Counted from the stretch's first letter, positions 1 to 6,515 are shown. The stretch: 10,859 nucleotides of DNA from MKRK01 sp001896915 (GCA_937973935.1 CALJJF010000167.1:1-10859), one strand, 5' to 3'. Program-made: numbers and translations. The notes: generated from the sequence alone by a model not told the origin.

Positions 1-636
1 AGCCGGGGTGATGTTAAGCTGCTGGTTGATTGTTTACAGGATCAGGGCTGCATGGTTTCGTCCCCTTTGCTCGCAGGTCATGAAACCGACCGAACCGCTT
101 TTGCCAAAGTAAATCACACCGACTGGATCAAATCTGCCCAGGACGCCTATGACGAACTGGCGAAAGCCTGCGGTGAAATTATCATCTTCGGGTTATCAAT
201 GGGCGGTCTGCTTGCGGCACAGCTCTGGCAAAAAAACAAGGTCGCTGCCCTTGTCTTTGTCAACACGCCGATTTATTACTGGAACATCAAACGCATTCTA
301 TACAATCTCCGACATGATTTTAAACAATATGCTATTCATTACCTCACGGCCGGCAAGGATAAGCCCCTTCCCGCATTGTTGACCTTTTTGTCTCTATTGC
401 ACAAGACAAAACCGCTGTTTTCCGAAATAGCCTGCCCCTGTTTGGTTTTGCAGACAGAGGATGATGACACCGTCAACCCAAAAAGCGCATGGTATCTCTA
501 CGACCGGTTAAAGGGAAGAAAAATGATGAAGCATTATGAAACCGGCGGTCATCTGCTGTGGAAGAACCAAACGCAATCCGAAAGCCTTGCAGACATCACT
601 GGGTTTCTAAAAGAATATTTTATAATTTATCAATGA
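1..636 (+). CDS. Alpha/beta-hydrolase, carboxylesterase/monoacylglycerol lipase-like (5' partial)
   Basis: The reading frame is open from base 1, so the ATG at 52 is internal and the true start lies upstream. The first 17 visible codons (SRGDVKLLVDCLQDQGC) align with the segment before the PLLAGHET motif in this family, and roughly 25-30 residues are probably missing. The catalytic triad is visible: nucleophile elbow GLSMGG with Ser at 196-198, acid in the DDDTVNP segment (about 460-480), and His in GGHLLW at 550-552. The protein has no signal peptide in the visible part and is probably a cytoplasmic serine esterase acting on short or medium acyl esters, as in the Est30/YvaK-type family. The substrate cannot be read from the sequence. 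It ends five bases before the promoter of the next operon and no terminator hairpin is visible. The fold and family call is strong and the precise activity is not. Confidence 0.88.
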   Translation, partial: SRGDVKLLVDCLQDQGCMVSSPLLAGHETDRTAFAKVNHTDWIKSAQDAYDELAKACGEIIIFGLSMGGLLAAQLWQKNKVAALVFVNTPIYYWNIKRILYNLRHDFKQYAIHYLTAGKDKPLPALLTFLSLLHKTKPLFSEIACPCLVLQTEDDDTVNPKSAWYLYDRLKGRKMMKHYETGGHLLWKNQTQSESLADITGFLKEYFIIYQ

Positions 637-641
637 TATAA

Positions 642-670
642 TTGACATATGTCGAAAACTTGTTTATAAT
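642..670 (+). promoter_or_regulatory. Consensus sigma-70/sigma-A promoter of the DUF134-Mrp-permease operon
   Basis: TTGACA at 642-647 and TATAAT at 665-670 are both exact consensus hexamers, separated by the optimal 17 bp. Transcription should start near 677, about 44 bases before the TTG start at 721. A promoter this strong without help suggests that control is by repression, which fits the palindromes that overlap the -35 box and lie just past the predicted start site. Confidence 0.85.
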
Positions 671-693
671 AACGGGTATCCGACATATGTCAA
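642..693 (+). promoter_or_regulatory. Twin palindromic operator GACATATGTC
   Basis: The perfect 10-bp palindrome GACATATGTC occurs at 644-653 and again at 682-691. Extended by flanking bases, the copies form a perfect 13-bp inverted repeat (642-654 and 681-693). Centres are 38 bp apart. The first copy overlaps the -35 hexamer and the second lies at about +6 to +15, which is a classical repressor arrangement. The adjacent DUF134 regulator is the obvious candidate ligand through autoregulation; that link is inference. Confidence 0.75.
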
Positions 694-720
694 TCACTAT
701 ATTCAGAAGGATTGATTGCC

Positions 721-1122
721 TTGCCAAGACCACGAAAATGGAGAAAAGTCTGCTGTTTGCCCCGGTGCGACCGGTTCGGCCCTTTGAACACCGACACCAA
801 GGACGATGGCATTGTGACCATGACAGTAGACGAATATGAGTCCATCCGCTTGATTGACCTGGAAGGGTTTACTCAAGAGGAGTGTGCAAACCGGATGAAT
901 ATTGCCCGCACCACGGTACAGGCTATGTACTATGATGCAAGAAAAAAGCTGGCACAGTCCTTGGTCAACGGAAAAATTCTCTGTATTGAGGGTGGCGAAT
1001 ACCGCTTGTGCAGTGAACTCGATGAAAGCTGCGGGGGTGTCGGTTGTCAGAAACAACGATGCCACCATCACGACGCAATGAGCCAAACGATTATAAAAAC
1101 GGAAAAGGAGCAAATAACATGA
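721..1122 (+). CDS. DUF134 family HTH regulator with Cys/His-rich tail
   Basis: This 133-residue protein begins MPRPRKWRKVC, the characteristic N-terminus of DUF134 proteins. TTG at 721 is preferred over TTG at 712 because it gives that N-terminus and sits about 10 bases after AGAAGG (705-710); the 712 codon would be only one base from it. Residues 34-82 (TMTVDEYESIRL..., then FTQEECANRMNIARTTV) form a sigma-70 region 4-like helix-turn-helix that should bind DNA. Cysteines at 11, 12 and 16 and a tail with C88, C97, C104, C109, C114 and H115-H117 could bind a metal or Fe-S cluster; that is inference. Its stop overlaps the ATG of the Mrp gene by four bases (ATGA). Family members are poorly characterised, often lie next to Mrp/MinD-type ATPases, and have no assigned effector that I know of. 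It probably regulates its own operon through the palindromes at 642-693. Confidence 0.9.
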   Translation: MPRPRKWRKVCCLPRCDRFGPLNTDTKDDGIVTMTVDEYESIRLIDLEGFTQEECANRMNIARTTVQAMYYDARKKLAQSLVNGKILCIEGGEYRLCSELDESCGGVGCQKQRCHHHDAMSQTIIKTEKEQIT

Positions 1123-1958
1123 GTGAAACTTGCAGCCACGACTGTTCAAGCTGCGGAGAAACCTGCAGCGAAAGAGAAAAAACAAGCTTCTTGGAAGCAC
1201 CCCACGAAATGAGCCACATCAAAAAAATCATCGGAATCGTCAGCGGAAAGGGTGGTGTGGGGAAATCCCTGGTCACCTCCTTACTTGCGGTTTTGTCCGC
1301 CCGTAACGGTTACAGCACGGCTATTTTGGATGCTGACATCACCGGTCCTTCCATCCCCAAGGCATTTGGCATCAAGCAAAAGGCAACCGGTGACGATTTC
1401 GGCATTTTTCCTGTCAAAAGCAAAACAGGCATCAACATCATGTCTTTGAACCTCATGCTGCAAAACGAAACCGACCCGGTCGTCTGGCGAGGACCCGTGA
1501 TTGCCGGAACGGTGAAACAGTTCTGGACCGATGTCATCTGGGGCGAAGCGGACTTTATGTTCATTGATATGCCCCCCGGAACAGGCGATGTTCCTCTCAC
1601 GGTGTTCCAGTCCATCCCCGTGGACGGCATCATCATCGTGACCTCGCCCCAGGAGCTGGTTTCTATGATTGTGACCAAAGCCGTGAATATGGCAAAAATG
1701 ATGGATATCCCCATTCTCGGTCTTGTGGAAAACATGAGCTATGCAACATGCCCGGACTGCGACAAGAAAATCTATGTGTTCGGCGAAAGCCATCTGGAGG
1801 ATATTGCAAGAGAAAACAACATTAAAACCACAGCGAGACTGCCCATAGACCCGAAAATTGCTTCCGCCTGTGACACTGGTATGATTGAACTGTTTGAAGG
1901 TGACTGGCTGGATGGGCTGGCGGAGGTACTGGCTGAAACCCAAAACGAAAAGCAGTGA
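1119..1958 (+). CDS. Mrp/NBP35-type Fe-S cluster carrier P-loop ATPase
   Basis: The 279-residue protein starts at ATG 1119, overlapping the upstream stop by four bases, with AAAAGGAG at 1103-1110; an in-frame ATG at 1044 lies inside the DUF134 gene and lacks a comparable site. The deviant Walker A motif GKGGVGKS is at residues 43-50, DAD at 71-73, and IDMPPGTGD is the Walker B/switch region. The C-terminal CPDC at 211-214 is the conserved CxxC that bridges a Fe-S cluster in the Mrp/NBP35 dimer. An extra N-terminal cluster, C5, C9, C12 and C16, resembles the ferredoxin-like motif of NBP35. Known family members assemble and transfer [4Fe-4S] clusters in the cytoplasm, using ATP. Its placement between a DUF134 regulator and two permeases suggests a dedicated role in this operon and not only general Fe-S housekeeping. 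The family call is very firm; the client is unknown. Confidence 0.95.
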   Translation: MSETCSHDCSSCGETCSEREKTSFLEAPHEMSHIKKIIGIVSGKGGVGKSLVTSLLAVLSARNGYSTAILDADITGPSIPKAFGIKQKATGDDFGIFPVKSKTGINIMSLNLMLQNETDPVVWRGPVIAGTVKQFWTDVIWGEADFMFIDMPPGTGDVPLTVFQSIPVDGIIIVTSPQELVSMIVTKAVNMAKMMDIPILGLVENMSYATCPDCDKKIYVFGESHLEDIARENNIKTTARLPIDPKIASACDTGMIELFEGDWLDGLAEVLAETQNEKQ

Positions 1959-1962
1959 TGAT

Positions 1963-2436
1963 ATGACGATAATTTTTTATGTGTTTGCCTTTTCCGCATT
2001 AATGATATCTTTTGCAAAAAGCAAAGAAAAAACAAAAACCGCACTGAAAAAGGCATGGAAATCCTTTGAGAACATTTTACCCCAGCTTTTGCTGATTCTT
2101 CTCATCATCGGCATGCTGCTTGCGGTACTGACCGCCGAACAAATCTCATCCTTCTTGGGTGCCCGATCCGGCTTTGTCGGTGTTTTGCTTGCTTCTCTGC
2201 TTGGTTCTGTCACCCTCATTCCCGGCTTTGTGGCATTTCCCCTTGCTTCCGCACTGCTTCACAGTGGTGGGGGCATCATGCAAATTACCGCGTTTGTGTC
2301 TACCCTCATGATGGTGGGTATCGTTACTTTGCCGCTGGAATTTAAATATTTCGGCAAAAAGGCGACTATCTTACGAAACAGCCTTGCACTTGGGTTTTCA
2401 CTGATGGTTGCTGTGATCATGGGGGCGATATTGTGA
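1963..2436 (+). CDS. Half-size permease A (UPF0718/ArsP-like)
   Basis: ATG at 1963 lies four bases after the Mrp stop with no good Shine-Dalgarno site of its own, so translation is probably coupled; the frame stays open further upstream but only inside mrp. The product is a 157-residue integral membrane protein with hydrophobic segments near residues 3-17, 40-57, 70-100, 104-126 and 139-157. The LIPGFVAFPLA segment (85-95) and VTLPLEFKYFGKKA (121-134) are features I recognise from clostridial proteins annotated simply as permease, related to the COG0701/UPF0718 group that includes ArsP. Full-length members are about 300 residues or more, so this is one half. Residues 66-95 align without gaps to residues 75-104 of the next gene product (16 of 30 identical). 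It overlaps that gene by four bases (GTGA). The two products probably form one transporter; the substrate is unknown. Confidence 0.82.
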   Translation: MTIIFYVFAFSALMISFAKSKEKTKTALKKAWKSFENILPQLLLILLIIGMLLAVLTAEQISSFLGARSGFVGVLLASLLGSVTLIPGFVAFPLASALLHSGGGIMQITAFVSTLMMVGIVTLPLEFKYFGKKATILRNSLALGFSLMVAVIMGAIL

Positions 2437-2981
2437 AAGAAAAATTATTTAGATTCATCAAACGATACCGCTTGTTTCTCATTCTTCTGGTGATTAACTT
2501 AATTGTTTTATTGGCATTTCCCAAAACTGGAAACCGTTCCTTTCAGCTTACTTACCAAAATCTTTTGGATATGCTTTCTGTCATGCCGCCCATTTTTATT
2601 TTGCTGGGGCTTTTGGACGTTTGGGTAAAGCGGGAAACCATGATCAAATACATGGGAGAGCACTCCGGTATTCTCGGCGTTTTGCTTGCTTTTTTTCTTG
2701 GCTCGGCTGCGGCAGGGCCGTTGTATGCCGCATTTCCTGTTGCTCTGGTTCTTTTAAAAAAAGGCAGCAAATTCTCCAATGTTATCATCATGATGGGGGC
2801 ATGGTCCACCACTAAGCTTCCCCTGCTGCTGTTTGAAGCATCCGCCATGGGCTACCGGTTCATGCTACTTCGGTTTGTGCTTGACATTTTCGGTATTGCC
2901 GCCATTGCCTTTGCCACCGAAAAACTGCTATCCAAAAAAGAAAAAGAGGAGATTTTTAAAAACGCGGCAACCTTGGATTAA
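2433..2981 (+). CDS. Half-size permease B (UPF0718/ArsP-like)
   Basis: The gene starts at GTG 2433, inside the stop of permease A, and encodes 182 residues. Hydrophobic segments lie near residues 12-30, 49-64, 79-110, 115-136 and 146-161. A short basic N-terminus (KEKLFRFIKRYR) and a lysine/glutamate-rich C-terminus (SKKEKEE) flank the membrane core. The GSAAAGPLYAAFP segment (90-102) and WSTTKLPLLLFEAS (124-137) are hallmarks of this permease subgroup. It is paralogous to permease A over residues 75-104, which suggests an ancient duplication kept as two cistrons. It is the last gene before a strong terminator at 2994-3039. Related full-length proteins such as ArsP export organoarsenicals, but nothing here fixes the substrate, and a metal or thiol-linked compound is only a guess from the neighbours. 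Confidence 0.82.
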   Translation: MKEKLFRFIKRYRLFLILLVINLIVLLAFPKTGNRSFQLTYQNLLDMLSVMPPIFILLGLLDVWVKRETMIKYMGEHSGILGVLLAFFLGSAAAGPLYAAFPVALVLLKKGSKFSNVIIMMGAWSTTKLPLLLFEASAMGYRFMLLRFVLDIFGIAAIAFATEKLLSKKEKEEIFKNAATLD

Positions 2982-2993
2982 CCAAACTGCATA

Positions 2994-3039
2994 AAACAAC
3001 CATCCGATATTGATGTTTCAATACCGGGTGGTTGTTTTT
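2994..3039 (+). terminator. Rho-independent terminator of the DUF134-Mrp-permease operon
   Basis: A 20-bp stem (2994-3013 paired with 3018-3037) has a 4-base loop, one G-U pair and one A-C mismatch. It ends in a run of T at 3035-3039. It begins 12 bases after the permease B stop and separates this operon from the cadC promoter. Confidence 0.92.
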
Positions 3040-3060
3040 CTATAAAAAATCAAAAAACAC

Positions 3061-3090
3061 TTGACATTTGAGCATTCGTTCAAGTATAAT
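3061..3090 (+). promoter_or_regulatory. Main promoter of cadC-cadA
   Basis: TTGACA at 3061-3066 and TATAAT at 3085-3090 are exact consensus hexamers with an 18-bp spacer. The spacer contains a CadC-type dyad (TTGA...TCAA, 3068-3083). A repressor bound there would block RNA polymerase directly. Confidence 0.82.
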
Positions 3091-3130
3091 ACGTTTGAAC
3101 ACTTGAACAATTATTCAAGTATAATAGACA
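3061..3130 (+). repeat. Tandemly duplicated 35-bp promoter/operator unit upstream of cadC
   Basis: Bases 3061-3095 and 3096-3130 are 24/35 identical, with an exact 13-bp core (3079-3091 and 3114-3126, TTCAAGTATAATA). Each unit carries an ArsR/CadC-like dyad and a TATAAT. The second dyad (3101-3120, ACTTGAA...TTCAAGT) is the better palindrome, 18 of 20 bases paired; the first (3066-3085) is more degenerate but lies inside the better promoter. The second unit has only a poor -35 (TGAACA at 18 bp, or TTGAAC at 19 bp). The layout gives two repressor sites and possibly two start points. A GGAGG Shine-Dalgarno site follows at 3131-3135. Confidence 0.75.
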
Positions 3131-3142
3131 GGAGGTTTTTTT

Positions 3143-3499
3143 ATGGATCAACAGCTTGAAATCTGTAACTGCGAAGTAATCCACGGTGAGGTTGTGAGCA
3201 AGGTCAAATCCCAACTGCCGGAAAAGGATACACTCAGACAGCTGGCGGATTTATATAAGGTGTTTTCAGACTTTACCCGTGTTCAGATTTTATGGGCACT
3301 GGAATTGAATGAGCTTTGTGTGTGCGACCTGGCATCCCTGCTCAATATGACGGTTTCGGCCATATCTCACCAACTCAAGGCGCTTCGGGTTGCCAATCTC
3401 GTCAAAACCCGCAGGGATGGCAAAATCATTTATTATTCCTTGTCGGATGACCACGTGAAAAGCATTCTGTTAACCGGTTTTGAACATGTCAATGAATAA
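3143..3499 (+). CDS. cadC: CadC-like ArsR/SmtB metal-responsive repressor
   Basis: The 118-residue protein starts at ATG 3143, eight bases after GGAGG. It has the winged-helix ArsR fold: a recognition region around MTVSAISHQLKALR and a wing around TRRDGKIIYYSL. Two metal-site signatures are visible. The first is the CadC alpha3N-type set: C8 and C10 in the N-terminal arm with C59 and C61 in ELCVCDL, known to bind Cd, Pb or Bi in Staphylococcus CadC. The second is the alpha5 set: D102, H104, H115 and E118, the D-x-H...H-x-x-E pattern that binds Zn in SmtB/CzrA. Metal binding releases the repressor from operators such as those at 3066-3120. It lies 14 bases upstream of cadA in the same transcript. 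The classification is firm, while the metal preference is inferred. Confidence 0.93.
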   Translation: MDQQLEICNCEVIHGEVVSKVKSQLPEKDTLRQLADLYKVFSDFTRVQILWALELNELCVCDLASLLNMTVSAISHQLKALRVANLVKTRRDGKIIYYSLSDDHVKSILLTGFEHVNE

Positions 3500-3513
3500 A
3501 GGGAGGAATTGTT

Positions 3514-5439
3514 ATGGCACATAATCATTGTTGCGACAGCTGCAGCTGTGAAAGCGAGAACACACATAATGAAAACGGACTGGAGAAAAAAGAGATCATC
3601 CAGCTTTCCGCCGGGGTTGCCCTGTTCGTTTTTGGTTTGATTTTCAAACAGCTTAACCCTGATTTATTTTGGGGCTATTTCGCCGCCTTTGTGATCAGCT
3701 ATCTTTTTTTGGGTGGCGAGGTTATTTTAACTGCTTTGAAAAACATTGCAAAAGGACAGATTTTTGATGAAAATTTCTTGATGGGCATTGCAACGGTAGG
3801 TGCTTTTGCCATTGGGGATTACCCCGAAGCCGTAGCAGTTATGCTGTTTTATCAAGTCGGTGAATATTTTCAGGGTGCTGCACTGCGTAAATCCAAAAAG
3901 TCCATCACTGCCCTGATGGACATTCGTCCGGATTATGCAAATCTGAAACAGGGCTCGGATCTGACAAAGGTAGCTCCCGAAACGGTTCGGATCGGCGATT
4001 TTATTGTTGTGAAGCCCGGCGAAAAAATCCCGCTGGATGGGATTGTGACGGATGGGGAGTCCATGCTTGACACCAGTGCATTGACCGGCGAATCCGTTCC
4101 GCATTCTGTAAAAAAGGATGACAATGTTCTTTCGGGTTGTATCAATCAAAGCGGATTGCTTACTGTGAAAGTGACCAAGGAATTCAGCGAGTCCACCGTG
4201 GCAAAGATCATTGATTTGGTGGAAAATGCTTCGAGCAAAAAAGCACCCTCCGAAAACTTTATCACCACTTTTGCAAAATACTATACTCCTGCCGTGGTTG
4301 GCTTTGCCGCTTTGCTTGCCTTATTGCCTCCCCTTTTCCTGGGCGGAGGCTGGAACGACTGGATCGGACGCAGCCTTATTTTTCTTGTAATCTCTTGTCC
4401 CTGCGCTTTGGTTATTTCCATTCCCCTCGGCTTTTTCGGCGGCATCGGTGCGGCATCCCACCACGGAATTCTCATTAAAGGCGGAAACTATCTGGAAGCG
4501 CTGAACAATGTTGATACTGTGGTGTTTGACAAAACCGGTACATTGACCAAGGGTATTTTTGAGGTAAAAAGCTTCTATCCGGCAAACGGTTTCACAAAGG
4601 AAGAGCTGCTCAGTTTTGCCGCAAAGGCAGAAAGCTTTTCAAGCCATCCGATTGCGACCTCTGTTATGAAGGCATACGGAAGCATTGTCAATCAGGAAAG
4701 CTTACAGAACTATGAGGAAATTTCCGGTCACGGCATTCGTGTCACATCGGACGGACGAAATATTCTTGTGGGAAACGATAAGATGATGAAACGGGAGAAT
4801 ATCACCTTTGTAACAAGCAATGACATTGGCACAAAGGTATATGTGGCAGTGGACGGAATCTTTGCAGGCTCCATCATAATTGCAGACGATATCAAACCCG
4901 ACAGCCGCAAGGCCATTCTCGGATTGAAAGAAAAGGGCGTACGGAGAACCGTAATACTAACGGGAGACAATCAGCAAATCGGGCAGTCCATTGCCGAAAC
5001 CCTCGGACTGGACGAGGTGCATGCCCAGCTGCTGCCGGCACAAAAGGTGGAACAGCTGGAACGACTGGATCAAGAAAAGCCGCGGGGCAAAAAACTTGTG
5101 TTTGTGGGTGACGGCATCAACGATGCCCCGGTGCTCGCCCGGGCGGATATCGGCATTGCCATGGGCGGATTGGGCAGCGATGCCGCTATTGAAGCAGCCG
5201 ATGTGGTTTTAATGACCGACGAACCATCGAAGCTGGTAGATGCGATTATCATTGCACGTATGACGAAAAAAATTGTCGTACAAAACATTGCATTTGCCTT
5301 AGGGGTCAAGGGTTTGTTTCTTTTGTTCGGCGCCTTTGGCTATGCCACCCTCTGGGAAGCTGTTTTCGCCGACGTGGGTGTTGCCCTGATCGCTATTTTA
5401 AACGCCATGCGAGTACTAAAAACAAAAAAAATATCCTAA
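3514..5439 (+). CDS. cadA: P1B-type heavy-metal ATPase (Zn/Cd/Pb exporter)
   Basis: This 641-residue membrane pump starts at ATG 3514 after GGGAGG. Visible motifs in order: a His/Cys-rich leader (HNHCCDSCSC, residues 3-12) in place of the usual HMA domain, actuator TGES at 191-194, transmembrane CPC at 295-297, phosphorylation site DKTGT at 339-343 (D339), SHP at 377-379, and hinge GDGINDAP at 532-539. In the last membrane pair, K599 and D620 (VKG and ADVG) match the conserved Lys and Asp that define the Zn/Cd/Pb subgroup P1B-2, known from ZntA. It should export divalent soft metals from the cytoplasm using ATP. Its length is typical of members with no N-terminal HMA domain. It is co-transcribed with cadC and ends seven bases before a terminator. 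Zn versus Cd or Pb cannot be told from sequence. Confidence 0.94.
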   Translation: MAHNHCCDSCSCESENTHNENGLEKKEIIQLSAGVALFVFGLIFKQLNPDLFWGYFAAFVISYLFLGGEVILTALKNIAKGQIFDENFLMGIATVGAFAIGDYPEAVAVMLFYQVGEYFQGAALRKSKKSITALMDIRPDYANLKQGSDLTKVAPETVRIGDFIVVKPGEKIPLDGIVTDGESMLDTSALTGESVPHSVKKDDNVLSGCINQSGLLTVKVTKEFSESTVAKIIDLVENASSKKAPSENFITTFAKYYTPAVVGFAALLALLPPLFLGGGWNDWIGRSLIFLVISCPCALVISIPLGFFGGIGAASHHGILIKGGNYLEALNNVDTVVFDKTGTLTKGIFEVKSFYPANGFTKEELLSFAAKAESFSSHPIATSVMKAYGSIVNQESLQNYEEISGHGIRVTSDGRNILVGNDKMMKRENITFVTSNDIGTKVYVAVDGIFAGSIIIADDIKPDSRKAILGLKEKGVRRTVILTGDNQQIGQSIAETLGLDEVHAQLLPAQKVEQLERLDQEKPRGKKLVFVGDGINDAPVLARADIGIAMGGLGSDAAIEAADVVLMTDEPSKLVDAIIIARMTKKIVVQNIAFALGVKGLFLLFGAFGYATLWEAVFADVGVALIAILNAMRVLKTKKIS

Positions 5440-5445
5440 ATCTTT

Positions 5446-5483
5446 AATCTGTCCGGTCTGAAACCGGGCAGATTTTTATTTTT
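5446..5483 (+). terminator. Rho-independent terminator of cadC-cadA
   Basis: A 12-bp stem (5446-5457 with 5463-5474, one G-U pair) has loop CTGAA and is followed by two T runs to about 5483. It closes the cad operon seven bases after the cadA stop. Confidence 0.92.
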
Positions 5484-5569
5484 TAATCTTTAAATCAATT
5501 CAATTTTCCAATGCTTCATCGATTTTATTGTTTTTTTATAGAAAAAACTGATTTTTGGCTCTCTCTTGA

Positions 5570-5598
5570 TTGATATATAAAAACCCATGTTGTATAAT
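5570..5598 (+). promoter_or_regulatory. Promoter of the TauE/SafE-like gene
   Basis: TTGATA (5570-5575) and TATAAT (5593-5598) are separated by 17 bp, giving a start near 5605 and a leader of about 64 bases. No convincing operator dyad was seen around it. The rest of the AT-rich gap 5484-5668 shows nothing else I can name. Confidence 0.72.
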
Positions 5599-5668
5599 GG
5601 AATTTAAGAATTGATTTGGTAAAAGATAACGATAAAGGAAATCACAAATTTATTTTTGAGGTGTTTTT

Positions 5669-6496
5669 TTGGAATATATTCTGATGGTTTTGATCGGGAC
5701 CCTTGTGGGTACCTTTGGTACATTAATCGGCGCCGGAGGCGGTTTTCTCTTAATGCCGATTTTATTGATCTTATATCCCCGTCTCCCACCCTCCGCAGTC
5801 ACGGCAATCTCCATGACTACGGTGTTTTTCAATTCTTCCTCCGGCTCGGTGGCGTATGCCCGCATGAAACGGATCGACTATAAAACAGGTTTGATTTTTA
5901 CCCTTGCCACGCTGCCTGGTTCGGTGGCCGGCACTCTTTTTACCACACATCTAGATCGAAATGTATTCAACATCATCTTCGGCATTTTTATGATTTTGTT
6001 TTCTGCCATGATTATTATCAAAAGCAAGCTGGGTGACCAAAGCGCACCGTATGATAAAATCGGTCTCTTCCGTTCCCGCAAACGGCTGACGGATCAATTC
6101 GGTCATAAGGCTGAATTTTCTTTCAATATGCTGACGGGTATCCTGATCAGCGCGGGAGTGGGGTTTATTTCCGGTATGCTTGGCATCGGCGGCGGAATCG
6201 TCCATGTGCCTGCCTTGGTTTTCATGGGATTCCCCACCCATTTTGCAACAGCCACCTCCCATTTTGTTCTGGCATTGTCGTCCTTAACCAGTCTCGGAAC
6301 ACATATTTTTGAAGGCTCACTGAATGAATACTTTCTCATGGCGCTGTGTATTGCCTCCGGCGCGCTGGTGGGAGCACAGATCGGCGCCAGACTATCCAAC
6401 AAATTAAAAGGCTCTGTGATTATGATCTGTCTTGCCGCCGCACTTGCTCTTGTAGGAGTCAGAATTTTGTATACGAGTATTGTCGTATTTTTTTAG
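5669..6496 (+). CDS. TauE/SafE family membrane transporter
   Basis: TTG at 5669 gives MEYILMVLIGT and sits five bases after GAGGTG (5658-5663), so it is the preferred start. The 275-residue product is strongly hydrophobic and shows the internal duplication typical of the family: LIGAGGGFLLMP at 19-30 and MLGIGGGIVHVP at 170-181, each opening a set of membrane helices. A charged cytoplasmic-type loop lies at about 118-150. Family members (PF01925, formerly DUF81) are proposed to export sulfite, sulfoacetate or other small anions, but most are uncharacterised. It has its own promoter and follows a terminator, so it is not part of the cad operon. There is no clear terminator after it, and readthrough into the dockerin gene is possible. 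Confidence 0.9.
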   Translation: MEYILMVLIGTLVGTFGTLIGAGGGFLLMPILLILYPRLPPSAVTAISMTTVFFNSSSGSVAYARMKRIDYKTGLIFTLATLPGSVAGTLFTTHLDRNVFNIIFGIFMILFSAMIIIKSKLGDQSAPYDKIGLFRSRKRLTDQFGHKAEFSFNMLTGILISAGVGFISGMLGIGGGIVHVPALVFMGFPTHFATATSHFVLALSSLTSLGTHIFEGSLNEYFLMALCIASGALVGAQIGARLSNKLKGSVIMICLAAALALVGVRILYTSIVVFF

Positions 6497-6515
6497 AATC
6501 CCGTCTTTCTTAGCC

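Noticed and set aside
642..693. Reading the long inverted repeat as an intrinsic terminator of the esterase gene
   Set aside because: The loop would be 26 bases, there is no T run after the second arm, and the -35 and -10 hexamers fit a promoter exactly; operator is the better reading.
1044..1118. Upstream in-frame ATG at 1044 as the start of mrp
   Set aside because: It lies deep in the DUF134 gene and lacks a good ribosome site; ATG 1119 has AAAAGGAG and an ATGA overlap and leaves the CxxxCxxCxxxC leader intact.
703..1200. 165-codon open frame on the minus strand over the DUF134 gene
   Set aside because: It is antisense to two well-supported genes, has no family resemblance and covers the DUF134 start; it is a shadow.
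1281..1943. 220-codon minus-strand open frame over mrp
   Set aside because: It mirrors the mrp codons, has no plausible ribosome binding site or known motif, and Mrp is unambiguous on the + strand.
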